The position numbers and the translations under genes are program-made. Positions 13,901 through 24,413 of a stretch of 64,000 nucleotides of DNA are shown here, piece after piece. Where the stretch lies: positions 11,727,212 to 11,791,211 of the forward strand of contig NC_060911.1 of NCBI RefSeq assembly GCF_014805685.1, written 5' to 3'. Under the pieces are notes generated by a model that had not been told where the DNA came from, did no database searches, and saw nothing but the letters and a program-made list of their open reading frames with translations. How positions within the stretch are numbered: position 1 is the stretch's first letter; each line of letters begins with the position of its first letter. The stretch comes from Silurus meridionalis (taxonomy: Eukaryota > Chordata > Actinopteri > Siluriformes > Siluridae).

Positions 13901-16346
13901 TTCAGTACAGGGATGATTTCGACTGGGCTCCGAGAAACGTTGAAGACATCTGAGAGTGCATCTGTGATCTGAACATCATGTTCCCCGAGCACATAGCCAG
14001 GTGCCCTGTCGGTATATGTAGCTTTCTGTCGGTATCTCAGCTTTTTAAGCACTGCAAATGTTTGTGCAATCGAGGCCTAAAATGATTGTTCTAGGGGGCA
14101 ACATGCTGGTGGAATTTTATCAGGATTGATTTTAGGTTTGTGTGGTTAAAGTCCCTGGCAATGATGAAAACTCAATCAGGAAATGTTGTCTGCAAGTTAC
14201 TAATTGCACTGTAGAGGTTTAATGGCTGGCAATATTATAAACTAAGTAGCTTTACAATATAAAATTCCTGTACCATTCATTGTTTGTGTGAACATCCAGA
14301 CAACCGACATGTATCTTACCAGACATTGCTGCAATCCTTTAAGTGAGATGTGTGGTTAGCCAGGATAGCTTAAACCAATGCTGTGCTTATATTGCTCAAC
14401 TCTTTTATGTCTTTCAACTGACATTAAAATGTTTAATATATACTTGGCATATAACCGAGAGAAGGCTTTTTTTTAATAAAAAGGTTTACAAAGCAGCTGG
14501 ATGAGATATAAGGACTTTTAAATAGCTTATTAAAATGAAGTTCAAATAAATGTAATCCTTAGTAATTGCCTGGTGAGGCTAATAGGCTAATAGACTTTTT
14601 ATGTTTATAATTTGAGGGGGAAAATTATATTTGTACAACCAAAAATAAAAACTGTCCAAGCGGATTTAAAAGTCATTGATTTATTGAGATTAAGAAATTC
14701 TCAGAGCCAAAATAATTAGACCATGCAGACATAATCATTTCTTTTCATTTCTTTTTCCAATGTTTCCAGGGGGCATAGTGAAAAAGTTCCTCTCTAATTT
14801 AAGAAACGTACTAAATCTTCATTGTGTTTTATTCCCTAATATGCAGTTGTACCTAAAAAATAAAAATGTAGAGTTCTAAACCATTTCCTTGATTTCACTC
14901 TGATTTTTACTTTTATTCTCAGAAGTGTCATCATAGGCACTAAAATGGATCCTAAACAGACCAGGTCTGATCTGGGGTTCAGAAAAAAAATATTCAGAAA
15001 AAGGGCTGCACTGGATCTTTTGTACATTTGATGACATATTCGGAATCAGTGCCACTCACATGAACTTCCAAAGGAAATGTTCATTTTCTGTTGTCAACCA
15101 ATGCTTATTACACACATTTTTAATGAGAATGAATTTTACTGAGAAACCTTAATAATCCCATAATTTGAGAATTAGCTGAATTTCCTTAGAAATTCAGAAC
15201 TGCTAAGACACTGCTAAAGACAGAGAGAGTTTACTTACTTTTCATCTGTTAAATAAAACAATGGCTAAAATTATAAGTAAAATGGCTTTCCTTTATAAGA
15301 ATATTATGCCATACAGATGAGCAGTGGTGGACAGTAAAGAAGTAAATGTACTTCGTTGATGTACTTAAGTAGCTTTTTCAAGTATCTGTACTTTACTAAA
15401 ATATTTCCATTTGGGGAGACTTTTACTTTAACTTCACTACATTCAAAGTCAAATATCTTACTTTTTACTCAACGACATTTTGTAAAATCAGTCGTTCTTT
15501 TTTATTTATTTATCTAACCCTAGATTTATGGTATCTACTTATCACCAACATACAGTTCAGCATCAGTTCAACAGCAACGGAACATTTTGAGTGGAATAAA
15601 TGATGGAAGATCTCCTGACTAGAACTCACCACAACACCCATGGCCTTATTTGTGCGATTTTTTTAAGTAGTTGAAAAGAAGGTTTTGGGCTCATGTTAAT
15701 TTTAAAATTGTCAAACACAGTGTAGATCGGTGTGCTAAGAGTAACATTAGCGTTCACATAAACTGAGTGATTATATGAGTCTTGTGACAAAAATGATAAA
15801 AGGAACATTATAGTCATAATAATCATAGTATTTTGGATACTTAAGTACATTTGAAGGTATATATATATATTTTTTTTATTTTTACTCAAGTGAAAGTTTA
15901 AAGGGAGCACTTTTACATTTACTGGAGTATATCTCTACTTTAACTCAATTGGTTAATGTCTACATGGTTTGTGTACTTTGTCCACATTTGCAGATGAGGC
16001 AAAAACACCAAGACTCAAAGAGTTGCATATAACACTTTTAATTTTCATTTATTCATTTTCCAACTTAAAATAATTTTTTCACTCATCAATTTGTCCAGAC
16101 ATTCCTCTGAAGTGTGAGAAGATTATCTAAAATGTAAATTGTTTGCAGGGCTCAAAAGGTGACCTTGGTCTTCCTGGACTTCCTGGAGCCCCAGGTGTCC
16201 CCGGAGAGAAAGGAGACAGGGTAAGGACATCATTTTTACTTTGATATTTGATTATGTAATACAATGTCCTGATTATGTAATGTAATAAATAATTGTATAT
16301 CTCATGATCTAGCTAATTTATTTTAATTGAGCTAAAATTTATTTAT

Positions 16347-16390
<44 letters not shown>

Positions 16391-16777
16391 AAAATGTACA
16401 CATACACACATTGAAAGACAGGAAATTATTGTTATTATGTATTATCGTGTATTAGAAAGCTGTTTCTGGAAGAAAAGCCATTTTAAAGCAAAAACATCGT
16501 GAGTGCTGTGCAAAAAAAAGAAATAAAACACAGTGACATCAGCAACAAGCTACACAGGGCAGGTGTGAAAGTGTCACAATTCAGCATTTAAAGAAAACTT
16601 TAAGAGCAAAAATTTAGAGGCTTTATTCCAACATGCACACTATTCATCAACAGTAAGAGTGGGAAGGGCAATTTAGAATTTTGTGCATAATTCAGAGATG
16701 TGCCACCACTGTTTTGTAACCGAGATTACCTTCTACCAAACTGATAGAAAGGTTAAAGGTTAAAGTGTATGATAACA

Positions 16778-16815
<38 letters not shown>

Positions 16816-19800
16816 GGACTGCTTCTGGAATAGGCTCACTAATCTTTAGTGGTGGTAGTGGTGTAACTAAAGATTGTAGCATGAATTTACAAGTTAACAG
16901 AAACATTCTGTCTGTCAATTTACACTGACATGCATCAAATCTAAATGGGAGGAACTTCATCAAGCAGCAAGGCAAAAACCCAACGCACACTGCCCACACA
17001 ACATAGGACTTCATCAGAGACAAAAATGGAAGAATTTTTTCTCACCCGACTTTAAGGGAATTTCACCTCTTAAAGAGGAGCCAGGAGGAAGAAACCCCAA
17101 AGCAAACAAATGAAAGAAGCAGTGGTTTCAGCATGGAAAAGCTGAATAGAAGAATGCAACAGTTTGGTGCTGTCAGTGGGTTGATGCAGTTTCATTTTTA
17201 TAAATATTTTATGTCCATAAATCTTTTTAAAGAAAAAAAAAATATATAATGTATATATATAATATATATACAGTGGAACCCGGTTATCTCGCCCTCGGTT
17301 ATCTCGACAACCCTATTAAGTCGACGTTTTTGAAGTGGAACCGCCAAATTCTCGCTTTTTCTAAGCATTTTTTATCGGTTATGTCGATTTTTATGTCGCG
17401 GAACCCTGATATCTCGAGCACAAGAGGGGAAAATTAGAAATTTTAACGTCAGTTATGTTGATCGGCACTGTGCAGCCGCAGAAGAACTCGCGAAAGTGGC
17501 GGAAAAATCAAACCTTACAGATGCTACAGGTGTTTGTATTGTATACTGGTGAATCTCTGCTGTTAGTAAGTGCACATATGCACACGCGCGCTCGGTAAGG
17601 AGCACGGCTCTCTCGGTAAGGAGCGGCGCGCGCTCGGTAAGGAGCACGGCTCTCTCGGTAAGGAGCACGGCTCTCTCGGTAAGGAGCACGGCTCTCTCGG
17701 TAAGGAGTTGAAGTCGGGAGCTTCAGAGAAAGCGGCAGAGAAAGCACCTGCCACGCCCCCTTCGGCCGTTCACGTTTGAGACTTTTCTGTCCCTCGTTTT
17801 TGGTTTTGGGTTCGGTTTTGGATCTTCCGGGGTTTTTTTCCGGCTTCGCGCTGTGCCGCCGGTCGCGGTATTTTTTTATTTCCCTATTTCCTATTCACAA
17901 ACTCTCTCTCTCTCTCTCGCTCGGCTTATCTCCCCCTCGGCATCGCGGACGTAAGTTTTTTCGGACACTTTGCTTTGTGTGTTTGTGCGGATTACTTCAG
18001 CCTGATGGTCATAAGTTTTCAGAAACTTAGTTACTCTTTATTTTTCTTTTTTTTCCCACATGTGGACTAAATGTGAGACGGCACTGTGCAGCCGCTGTTT
18101 TTTGTTTTTTTTGAGCGATCTGTGTGTTTATAATGTTGGAGAATATAATAAAGGTTTGTATGGAGAATGGACGGTGGTTTGTATTGTATACTGGTAAATC
18201 TCTGCTGTTAGTAGGTGCACTAATGCCTTTTGTTGTTAACAAACGTATGTACATTTTTATAGCATGCCTTCATCAAACAAATCGTAGCAACGCTGTTGTG
18301 TAAAAAACCCTCCAAAAACACGTGCATGCACATCCTCATTTATTAACCCACATCATGTACATAAAGAAATTTCAAGCACGTTAATATACTGCCGGCATTT
18401 TGATTTTCGTTTATCTCGATTATCGGTTACCTCGATGCTTTTTGGCGACCCCCTAGGACATCGACGTAACCGGGTTCCACTGTATATAATATTTTTTATA
18501 ATCTTATATTATCTTATCCAGACCCTTTGCAACCATTTGAAATTTTGCTCCAATGCTTCCCATTTTTCTTGAGTGTTGCTGAAATATTTCTACACCTTGA
18601 ATGAACTCAATGCAGCTCTAAACCGATATGGGTTTTATAGCAGAGTGGCCAAACGGAAGCCTATTCTCAGTGCAAAACCCATGGAATTGGCCCAGCAAAG
18701 ATTTTGTGGAACAACATTCTCTGGTCAGATGAAACTAAGATTGATCTGTTTGGACTCAATTTTAAACATTATATCTAAAGGAAACAAGGCTCTGCTTCTC
18801 TCCCCCCTAAAACCATCCCAAATGTCATGCTGTAGGGCTGTTTTTCTGCAGTAGGGACTGGGCAACTGGTCAGGATTGAGGGAAAGTAGAATGGAGCAGA
18901 ATAAGATATCCTGTTCCACAGCGCTCAGAACCTCGGTTTTGCCTTCTCACATGACAAGAAGTCTAAGACACTGCCAAAACAACCAAGACAACTCTGTGAA
19001 CGTCCTAGAGTCCTGACTTCAACCATACTGAACATCTCTGGAGAGACCTGAAATGGGTGTCCACCAACGGTCCCCATCCAACCAGACCCATTGTGAGAGG
19101 ATTTGCTATGAAGAGTGGCAGATAATCCCACAATCCAGATGTACAAAGTGTTGTCATACCCAAAAAGACTCGATGCTGTAATTGTTGCCAAAGGTTCTTT
19201 AAATAAATACTGATTAAAGGGTAATTTTATACCCTTTAATAAAGAAAATTAATTTTTTAATAAAAATAATTACTTTTCTATAATTCTGTTTTCACATTGT
19301 CATTATTGGTACTGAGTGTAGATTACTAAGTAAAAAAAGATTGTAGTATCAGGATGCAACATAAAATTGAAAAAATGAAAGTGGGTCTGAATACTTTCAG
19401 ATTACTCTCTGTGTGTATTTATATGGAAAAAATGGCAGGTCATAAATGCATTTATATTTAATGAAAATATTTGTTCTTTCGAAATGTGTGATTTATCTTT
19501 TTGTAAAATGTAAAACAAAGTTCCCTTTTATGACCAATGTCTCAGGGTGGACCAGGTGAAGTGGGATCTAAAGGAGAACAGGTGGGGATTTGATCTATTT
19601 ATCCAAAACAACCTTCATCGTTTTTATTTATTCACATGCCAAAAGATTTGCCACTGACAATAATATCTAAATATTTTTCCTTGTGGTAACATATCTTTAT
19701 TCTAGGGAGTGCAAGGTGCAGAGGGAAACCCTGGTGACAAAGGAGATGTTGTAAGTGTAAAATGTTTTATTTGAAAAGTTTGCAATATAAGTAAATATAA

Positions 19801-20517
19801 ACATTTTAATATGATGGTATTTTGTATCATGTCTATTTAGGGGGAGCCTGGAGAGCCTGGACCTAAGGGAGCAGTAAGTTTTGGGTTTAGATTGTTTAGT
19901 ATTTGTTCATGGTTTCATGTAGACTTAAATGAACTATATTGATTTATTTACTATCTTTACTTTGAGGGTTGTTTATTGCTGTTAATATTGGCCATTTGTT
20001 GTATAACTATTCAAATAACAGTCTTTCTATTTTAATTCCAGACTGGTAATCAAGGAGAACCAGGAAACAGAGGCCCTGAGGGTGCCCGTGGACAGCCTGG
20101 TATTGAAGGACCCCCTGGTAGTGCTGGACCCCGTGGTGTACAGGGGAACAGAGGAGCTCTAGGACCTCGTGGTTCTCAAGGCCCAGCAGTGAGTCTATTA
20201 TATAGTCTTCTATAAGAGCAGGGCAAAGATGAACAGTTTCTAACCTTTGTTGAAAGGTTTAACAGTTATTTACATCTTGTTGAATTTTAAACAGAATCCA
20301 GTAACTTATTATCTGCCAAACGTATGCAAAGTGTTTTTAATATGTAAAATATGTGTAATGTGATGAAATACAGGAATCAAGCATGTAAGATCTCACACTT
20401 TTGACTGTGGTAAACCAGTAATCATTGACAAAATATGAACCTCATGTTTACAGGCCATATAATGTACATCACAGAATATCATGTACATAATGAAAAGCAC
20501 AGGAATTAACACTAATC

Positions 20518-20614
<97 letters not shown>

Positions 20615-23600
20615 TTTTTTATTTAATGCATTTTATAACTATTATTATAATGTGAAGTGTTGTTATTGAATGTGAAGTGTCTGTTTGCAGGGGAAAGGAC
20701 CAGGTGATCAACACATTAAACAAGTGTGTATGCGAGTAATGCAGGGTATGTGAGAACATAAAAACTCTTTAAAAGCTCTTCTTTATTTATAGAAACTTTG
20801 TTCAGGCAAGAAAGCAGATGATGTGCTGGAGAAATGTTAGAAATATTGCAGATCTTAATACAGATCACTTTAATGGATACATTTAAACCTTAACATTAGG
20901 ACTAAAAGATAATCATTTAAGTGTAAAAACTGTATTTCTTCCAATACAAAAAAATAGAAGCAGAGAAGTTATTTTAAGTTTATTATCTAGCCACATATAA
21001 AACATTAAAAAGGATTATGGATGGATAGATGGAAGTTAAAGGTATGGACAAATAAAGGTATATCTTATCTTATATAATGAACCACACATAATGCCATGTT
21101 TGTTCGGTAGGTGTACATATTATATATTATAGACATTATTATAATTAGACATGTTTTTAATTTTGTGGCCCTATTGATGATTTTGGGGAACATAAATTAG
21201 TAGAATGATAAAAAAAAAAAAAAAAAAGAGAGATATAATCTTGGCACCATGTTTTTTGTTATAGAGCAATTGGCCCAGCTAGCTGCCAGTCTGCGGAGGC
21301 CCGAGTCTGGTGCTGTTGGTCTGCCTGGCAGACCTGGTCCCCCTGGTCCTCCAGGTCAACCAGGAGACAGTGGTTTCCTTGGACAGGCCGGTGCAAGAGG
21401 ACTCCCTGGCCTTAAAGGACCTCCTGGACCAACAGGCCTCAAAGGGCCTAAAGGTGGGTAACTATTTCTTAGATACATTTTGTTATGATTGCCATTACTA
21501 TCTGACTAAAAAACTGGTATCCACTGTATTGTATTGTATTATATTATATTATATTATATTATATTATATTATATTATATTATATTATATTATATTTGAGA
21601 AGAGCCTGGAGAGGTAGATGTACACGCTGGAGAGAAGAGGAATGAAAGTCAGTAGGAGTAAGACAGAGTGCATGTGTGTGAATGAGAGGGAGGGCAGTGG
21701 AGTGATGCGGTTGCAGGGAGAAGAGGTGGAGAAGGTGGAGGAGTTCAGGTACCTGGGGTCAACAGTGCAGAGTAATGGAGAGTGTGTTAGAGAAGTGAAG
21801 AAAAGAGTGCAGGCATGGTGGAGTGGGTGGAGAAGAGTGATAGCAGGAGTAATTTGTGATAGAAGAGTATCTGTGAGAGTGAAAGGGAAAGTTTATAGGA
21901 CTGTGGTGAGACCTGAGATGTTGTATGGATTAGAGACAGTGGCATTGAGTAAAAGACAGGAGGTGGAGCTGGAGGTAGCAGAGCTGAAGATGTTGAGATT
22001 TTCATTGGGAGTGATGACGATGGACAGGATTAGAAATTATTTTATTAGAGGGACAGGGCATGTAGGACGTTTTAGAGAAAAGGTGAGGGAGGTGTGGAAT
22101 GCTGAGGATGGAGCCACCAGGAAGGAGGAAAAGAGGTTTATGGATGTGTTGAGGGAAGACATGCAGGTAGTTGGTTTGAAAAAGGCAGATGTAGAGGACA
22201 GGAGGGTATGGAGATGAATGATTGTCCGTGGCAACCCCTAATGGGAGCAGCCGAAAGAAGCAGAAGAAGAAGAAGGAGGAGCTATTGTATTGCATTTTAT
22301 TGTATTATAGTTAATTATCTAATTAATGCTAGATAATGTAACAGTATACATTTTCATTTAATATATATTCTGACTATTCTACAGGTGAAATTGGAGACAG
22401 AGGAGACAGAGGGCAAACAGTACGAGGCCCCAAAGGGATGCCAGGGCCACCTGGCTTACCAGGTTAGCATCAGTCTGATAACACTGCACTATGAAATCTA
22501 CACTGAAACTAAACTAACTGTCCACTTCATTAGGAAAACCAGTATACCCGCACATTTTATTTAGCCGATCATGTGGCTGAAGCCCAAAACAAAAATATAT
22601 ATTCGTATATCTGCAACAAACAGACATTTGGTGCAACCCAGATTAGGACGGGTTCCTCTTGAGTCTGGTTCCGCTCAAGGTTTCTTCCTTATGCCATCTC
22701 GGGGAGTTTTTCCTTCCCCTAGTCACCACTGGCTCGCTTATCAGGGACAAAATTACGTTATAAAGAACATATTCATTTACACTGATTAGGGCCTCCGTCT
22801 GCTATCAAAACAGTCTTGATTCTTGACATGGATTCGACAAGATATTAAAAACCTGACTTTTCAGGTGCACATTTATGCTGCAAGTGGCCTATTTTGCAGC
22901 ATCTGCAAAATAGCCTATTTAGATCCATTAAACCACTGAAGATCATTGAACTCATTGTCATGGCCATGAAAATCTCAGTTTGAGAATACTTCTGCTTTGT
23001 AAAACGATGCATTAGGGAAGTAACCTTTAGAAGGTGATGCACATGATCAGCTATAATACTGAAGTAAACTGTAGCATTCAAAATATGATTGATTTGTATG
23101 AATCCCACAACATGTGTGAAGAAAACATTCTCCACCTCATTACACCACCTCCAACAACCTGAACTGTTGGCACAAGGCATTTTGGGTCAAGATCTCAGAA
23201 ACAGAAATTCGTTAGTTTAGGCTACATTTTTCCATGTTTTGTTGTCCTGTTCTGGAGAGTCCATGCCCACTGCAGCTTTCTGTTCTTCACTGACAGAAGT
23301 CAAAAGTGATGTTAATTGTGAGATGTGTTCCTGTTCTAAACCAAAGAGCGATTTACTATAATCTTTCACATCAGACCTATGGTCTTAGTGTTAGCAGCTA
23401 AACAACCTTTTCCTTGGCTTATGCTTTTCCTTTGCTCTTTCAGGTGAGCCTGGTAAGACCGTTTATGGTCAAGACGGTCAAGATGGTGGAAGAGGTTTAC
23501 CAGGCACTCCTGGACAGCCTGGTGTGCCTGGCTCTCCTGGCCCTGCTGGACCTCCTGGTTACTGTGACCCATCATCATGCAACTTGAGCACGGGATCTGC

Positions 23601-23649
23601 ATCCCAGTCCCTTACAAACTATGACATTAAAGGGCCGGCTGGTAACTGA
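469..23649 (+). CDS. col9a2: Collagen type IX alpha-2 chain, 3' part of gene (28 exons)
   Basis: Encodes an alpha-2(IX) chain of the FACIT collagen that decorates type II fibrils in cartilage. Exons read by eye: 469-522, 692-727, 1032-1055, 1174-1227, 1672-1725, 2454-2489, 2576-2632, 2787-2840, 4256-4309, 4418-4471, 4975-5028, 6376-6429, 6698-6751, 11223-11276, 11367-11420, 12134-12178, 12916-12969, 13048-13101, 13186-13239, 16149-16220, 19546-19581, 19706-19750, 19841-19873, 20042-20188, 20691-20745, 21265-21453, 22385-22462, 23444-23649. All have AG/GT borders and join into one frame of 604 codons plus TGA. Order: end of COL3, NC3 (MEMCPNAC), COL2, NC2 ([10 protein letters not shown]), COL1, NC1 (YCDPSSC). 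These cysteine motifs and [10 protein letters not shown] match my memory of vertebrate COL9A2 rather than COL9A1 or COL9A3. Human COL9A2 is about 690 residues, so roughly 85 N-terminal residues lie left of the window. Confidence 0.93.
1821..1908. repeat. (GATA)n microsatellite
   Basis: About 22 almost uninterrupted GATA units in a col9a2 intron. GATA arrays of this size are common in fish introns and are usually polymorphic. Confidence 0.97.
2454..2632 (+). CDS. col9a2: col9a2 NC3 exon pair
   Basis: Two exons (2454-2489 and 2576-2632) carry the break between the COL3 and COL2 helices. The first ends GGTMEM and the second starts [11 protein letters not shown], so the glycine repeat stops and two cysteines three residues apart appear. 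In type IX collagen the NC3 cysteines make interchain disulphides. Chicken alpha-2(IX) carries a glycosaminoglycan on a Ser in NC3; I see no Ser-Gly here before the cysteines, so that modification looks unlikely in this chain (inference). Confidence 0.88.
2841..4255 (+). other. col9a2 intron without recognised elements
   Basis: About 1.4 kb of AT-rich sequence with poly(A)/poly(T) runs between exons 2787-2840 and 4256-4309. I found no exon with Gly-X-Y coding, no transposase and no tRNA-like sequence. Confidence 0.5.
5029..6375 (+). other. col9a2 intron without recognised elements
   Basis: About 1.35 kb, unique-looking sequence. Some segments (for example around 5100-5480) are less AT-rich than the surroundings, but no coding or inverted-repeat structure stands out. 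Confidence 0.5.
7023..7399. mobile_element. Solo LTR
   Basis: A 377-bp block starts TGTCAGGG and ends CCCTGACA, the short inverted TG...CA ends of a retroviral-type LTR, and is flanked by identical 5-bp copies of CATAC (7018-7022 and 7400-7404). No internal gag/pol lies beside it, so it is a solo LTR left by recombination. It landed in one arm of a repeat whose sequence TTGAACxCCAACCATAC is also seen at 7005-7022. The family (gypsy or ERV) cannot be told from the LTR alone. Confidence 0.8.
7406..7496. repeat. Perfect 39-bp inverted repeat (hairpin)
   Basis: Arms 7406-7444 and 7458-7496 are perfect reverse complements with a 13-nt loop. The left arm begins TTGAACGCCAACCATACAC. It adjoins the solo LTR. 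It is probably the end of a foldback or MITE-like element; I found no coding capacity. Confidence 0.92.
7645..10677 (-). mobile_element. RTE-clade LINE, degraded, split by a hAT element
   Basis: Reverse transcriptase on the minus strand. The best piece (8812-9882) reads through RT motifs: [82 protein letters not shown] and the catalytic MMFADDIVI. The C-terminal end ([20 protein letters not shown] to [13 protein letters not shown]) is at 7645-8020. Upstream pieces at 9880-10677 are frameshifted. The two parts of ORF2 are separated by a 710-bp insertion. It lies antisense in a col9a2 intron. Both ends look worn; stops and frameshifts make it inactive. Clade assignment is from memory of fish RTE/Expander-like proteins. 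Confidence 0.85.
8029..8738. mobile_element. hAT-type non-autonomous element inside the LINE
   Basis: Ends are CAGAGGTGGCAAAAGTAA and the inverted TTACTTCCCACCTCTG. The flanks are 8-bp ACTATTAC (8021-8028) and ACTATCAC (8739-8746), a target duplication with one mismatch, the size expected for hAT transposons. It has no convincing transposase. It is younger than the LINE it interrupts. Confidence 0.85.
10681..10850 (-). repeat. RTE/SINE-shared module
   Basis: Contains GGATGCCCTACCTAACACAA, CCCCATTTATGCGGGCTTGG and CACTGGCTTGTGC. The same module, better preserved, sits next to the tRNA-like head of the SINE at 42028-42298. Here it abuts the 5' side of the minus-strand RTE LINE, so LINE and SINE share this stretch. 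Confidence 0.65.
11421..12915 (+). other. col9a2 introns around exon 12134-12178
   Basis: Two AT-rich introns of about 0.7 kb each flanking a 45-nt exon ([15 protein letters not shown]). Nothing else recognised. Confidence 0.5.
13540..14060 (-). mobile_element. L2/Rex1-like LINE fragment
   Basis: On the minus strand the translation has an RT-like finger ([13 protein letters not shown], then [10 protein letters not shown] and VSCLNYY) near 13870-14000. Further downstream, around 13560-13690, the sequence corresponds to a SPL...[15 protein letters not shown] region in broken frames. This matches the jockey-superfamily RT pattern in fish LINEs. It is heavily decayed. Confidence 0.55.
15322..15990. 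mobile_element. hAT-type MITE with perfect 8-bp target duplication
   Basis: Begins CAGTGGTGGACAGTAAAG and ends with a related inverted sequence (TACTTTGTCCACATTTG). Identical CAGATGAG copies flank it at 15314-15321 and 15991-15998. Internal sequence is rich in ACTTAAGTA-type motifs and has no transposase. It lies in a col9a2 intron. Confidence 0.88.
16349..16388. repeat. (CA)n microsatellite
   Basis: About 20 CA units in a col9a2 intron. A short (TA)n tract follows at about 16780-16810. Confidence 0.95.
17271..18482. mobile_element. pogo/Tigger-like non-autonomous element
   Basis: Terminal inverted repeats CAGTGGAACCCGGTTATCTC and its complement ending GGGTTCCACTG, with TA on each side (17269-17270, 18483-18484). 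The interior is GC-rich compared with the window, holds a 21-bp minisatellite, and carries two direct duplications (17463-17479 with 18079-18095; 17533-17575 with 18178-18220). No transposase frame was found. The GTTATCTCG/GTTACCTCG ends resemble pogo-group elements of the Tc1/mariner superfamily. Confidence 0.85.
17585..17706. repeat. 21-bp minisatellite
   Basis: About five and a half copies of a unit containing CTCTCGGTAAGGAGCACGG, some with a GGCGCGCG variant. Because 21 is divisible by three, it gives open frames with repeated residues in several frames; these are not genes. Confidence 0.93.
18517..19412 (+). mobile_element. Degenerate Tc1-like transposon
   Basis: Fragments match Tc1 transposase in broken frames: the region near 18690-18760 corresponds to the W(S)DETKI(D)LFGLN stretch, and 18995-19110 to the [11 protein letters not shown](R)DL-type region. 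The right end (GGGTCTGAATACTTTCAGA) looks like a Tc1 inverted repeat; the left end is worn. Boundaries are approximate. Confidence 0.65.
20523..20620. repeat. (TA)n tract followed by poly(T)
   Basis: About 37 TA units and then roughly 22 T, 70 nt before the NC2 exon of col9a2. The exon's acceptor pyrimidine tract is separate from it. Confidence 0.95.
20691..21453 (+). CDS. col9a2: col9a2 NC2 and start of COL1
   Basis: Exon 20691-20745 ends the COL2 helix and begins NC2 ([14 protein letters not shown]). Exon 21265-21453 finishes NC2 ([16 protein letters not shown]) and opens COL1 ([13 protein letters not shown]). The codon for the shared Glu is split G|AG across the intron, so the phase changes here from 0 to 1, unlike the glycine-first exons upstream. 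NC2 of FACIT chains drives chain selection and trimer registration. The exon length of 189 nt is long compared with the 54-nt units upstream. Confidence 0.9.
21531..21595. repeat. (ATATT)n microsatellite
   Basis: About 12 pentamer units directly upstream of the RTE fragment. It may be the AT-rich target of the LINE insertion. Confidence 0.92.
21597..22280 (+). mobile_element. RTE-clade LINE, 5'-truncated 3' end
   Basis: Sense-strand C-terminal ORF2: [76 protein letters not shown]. The 3' end has CCCTAATGGGAGCAGCCGAA and an (AAG)n-like tail. It is the same family as the minus-strand copy at 7645-10677 and is 5'-truncated, as target-primed reverse transcription usually leaves. It sits in the COL1 intron of col9a2 in sense orientation. 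Confidence 0.85.
22385..23649 (+). CDS. col9a2: col9a2 COL1 end and NC1 terminus
   Basis: Exon 22385-22462 and terminal exon 23444-23649, both entered in phase 1. COL1 holds two imperfections, GQTVRG and GKTVYG, where four residues rather than two separate the glycines. NC1 contains YCDPSSC and ends KGPAGN before TGA at 23647-23649. The cysteine pair matches the disulphide-forming pair of type IX NC1. An AATAAA lies at 23663-23668, very close to the stop, and another at 23783-23788; the second is the more likely poly(A) signal for this ending. Confidence 0.9.
22515..23330 (-). mobile_element. Tc1/mariner-like remnant with an inserted SINE tail
   Basis: The left end (GTCCACTTCATTAGGAAAACC) resembles the CCACTTTATTAGGTACACC terminus common in fish repeats. 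The sequence to about 23330 matches, from memory, the interior of the same family. A SINE-like block (GTTCCTCTTGAGTCTGGTTC to CTTATCAGGG) lies inside at about 22650-22745. Boundaries are approximate. Confidence 0.5.
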
Positions 23650-24375
23650 GTTTCTTCTGGACAATAAAGACTGAGAAAATATAGATCACAGCACAAGCAC
23701 CAAAGGTCATGCTAGCATTCTGCTCCATCCAGCAGATCCTAACCACATCTCTACTGAGCAACAAAAATTTTACATTTTTAAAAATAAAGCATTCATTTAA
23801 AAGTTGTTTTTTTTTAAGTGCCCCATTAAATGTAACTTTAAATGAGTGAAATGATGTATAAAGGTTTTTTGCTAACTGCAGTGCAGCCATCAGCACTTCA
23901 GAATGGACCCTGAATTCAAAGCAGTATGTTTGTTCACCAAACTAGAACATAGTTTTTTATTGCTTTATCTATTGAAATTTTTCTTAATGTTAAACAATTT
24001 TTTTTCAGCCGCCAAATGTGTCAACATAAACAACCACGATCATTAACATTAATATTGTTGCCTAACAAGCTAGTTTTTCATAAAGGTTTACTTTTTGAAC
24101 GTTTTTGTTTACAATAATAGTCTTGATCACTTTACATATTGGTTTATGAGAGACTCAAGCAGTTGAAGTAAAAATGAGAAGATCTCATGTGTCTACACAC
24201 AGGGCTTCCTGTATCAGTTCTTTTAAGGATGTAGTGAGAACGCTTTATAGAAAAATGTGAATTTAGCACTGTGGTAACAAAACTGACTAAAGGTCAGTGT
24301 AGCGTGAGAATAAACCATCCAAGATTGCATATCAATATTTTGTTTTGTTGCAGTTTTTATAAATTGGCTTTATTA

Positions 24376-24413
<38 letters not shown>

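Noticed and set aside
17570..17706. Regular array with spacers, considered as a CRISPR-like structure
   Set aside because: The 21-bp units are contiguous with no unique spacers, and the genome is a vertebrate one.
17453..17779. Overlapping open frames with repeated LLTERAV or [12 protein letters not shown] peptides
   Set aside because: They are translations of the 21-bp minisatellite in a non-autonomous transposon. The unit length is divisible by three, which keeps every frame open.
21249..21461. A stand-alone small collagen-like gene starting at the ATG at 21249
   Set aside because: The ATG lies in intron sequence upstream of an acceptor at 21263-21264. The Gly-X-Y part is an internal col9a2 exon in the same frame as its neighbours.
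469..23649. Identity as col9a1 or col9a3 rather than col9a2
   Set aside because: NC3 MCPNAC and NC2 HIKQVCMRV fit COL9A2 as I remember it, while COL9A1 has CPSIC and COL9A3 has CPTNC at NC3, and their NC2 sequences differ.
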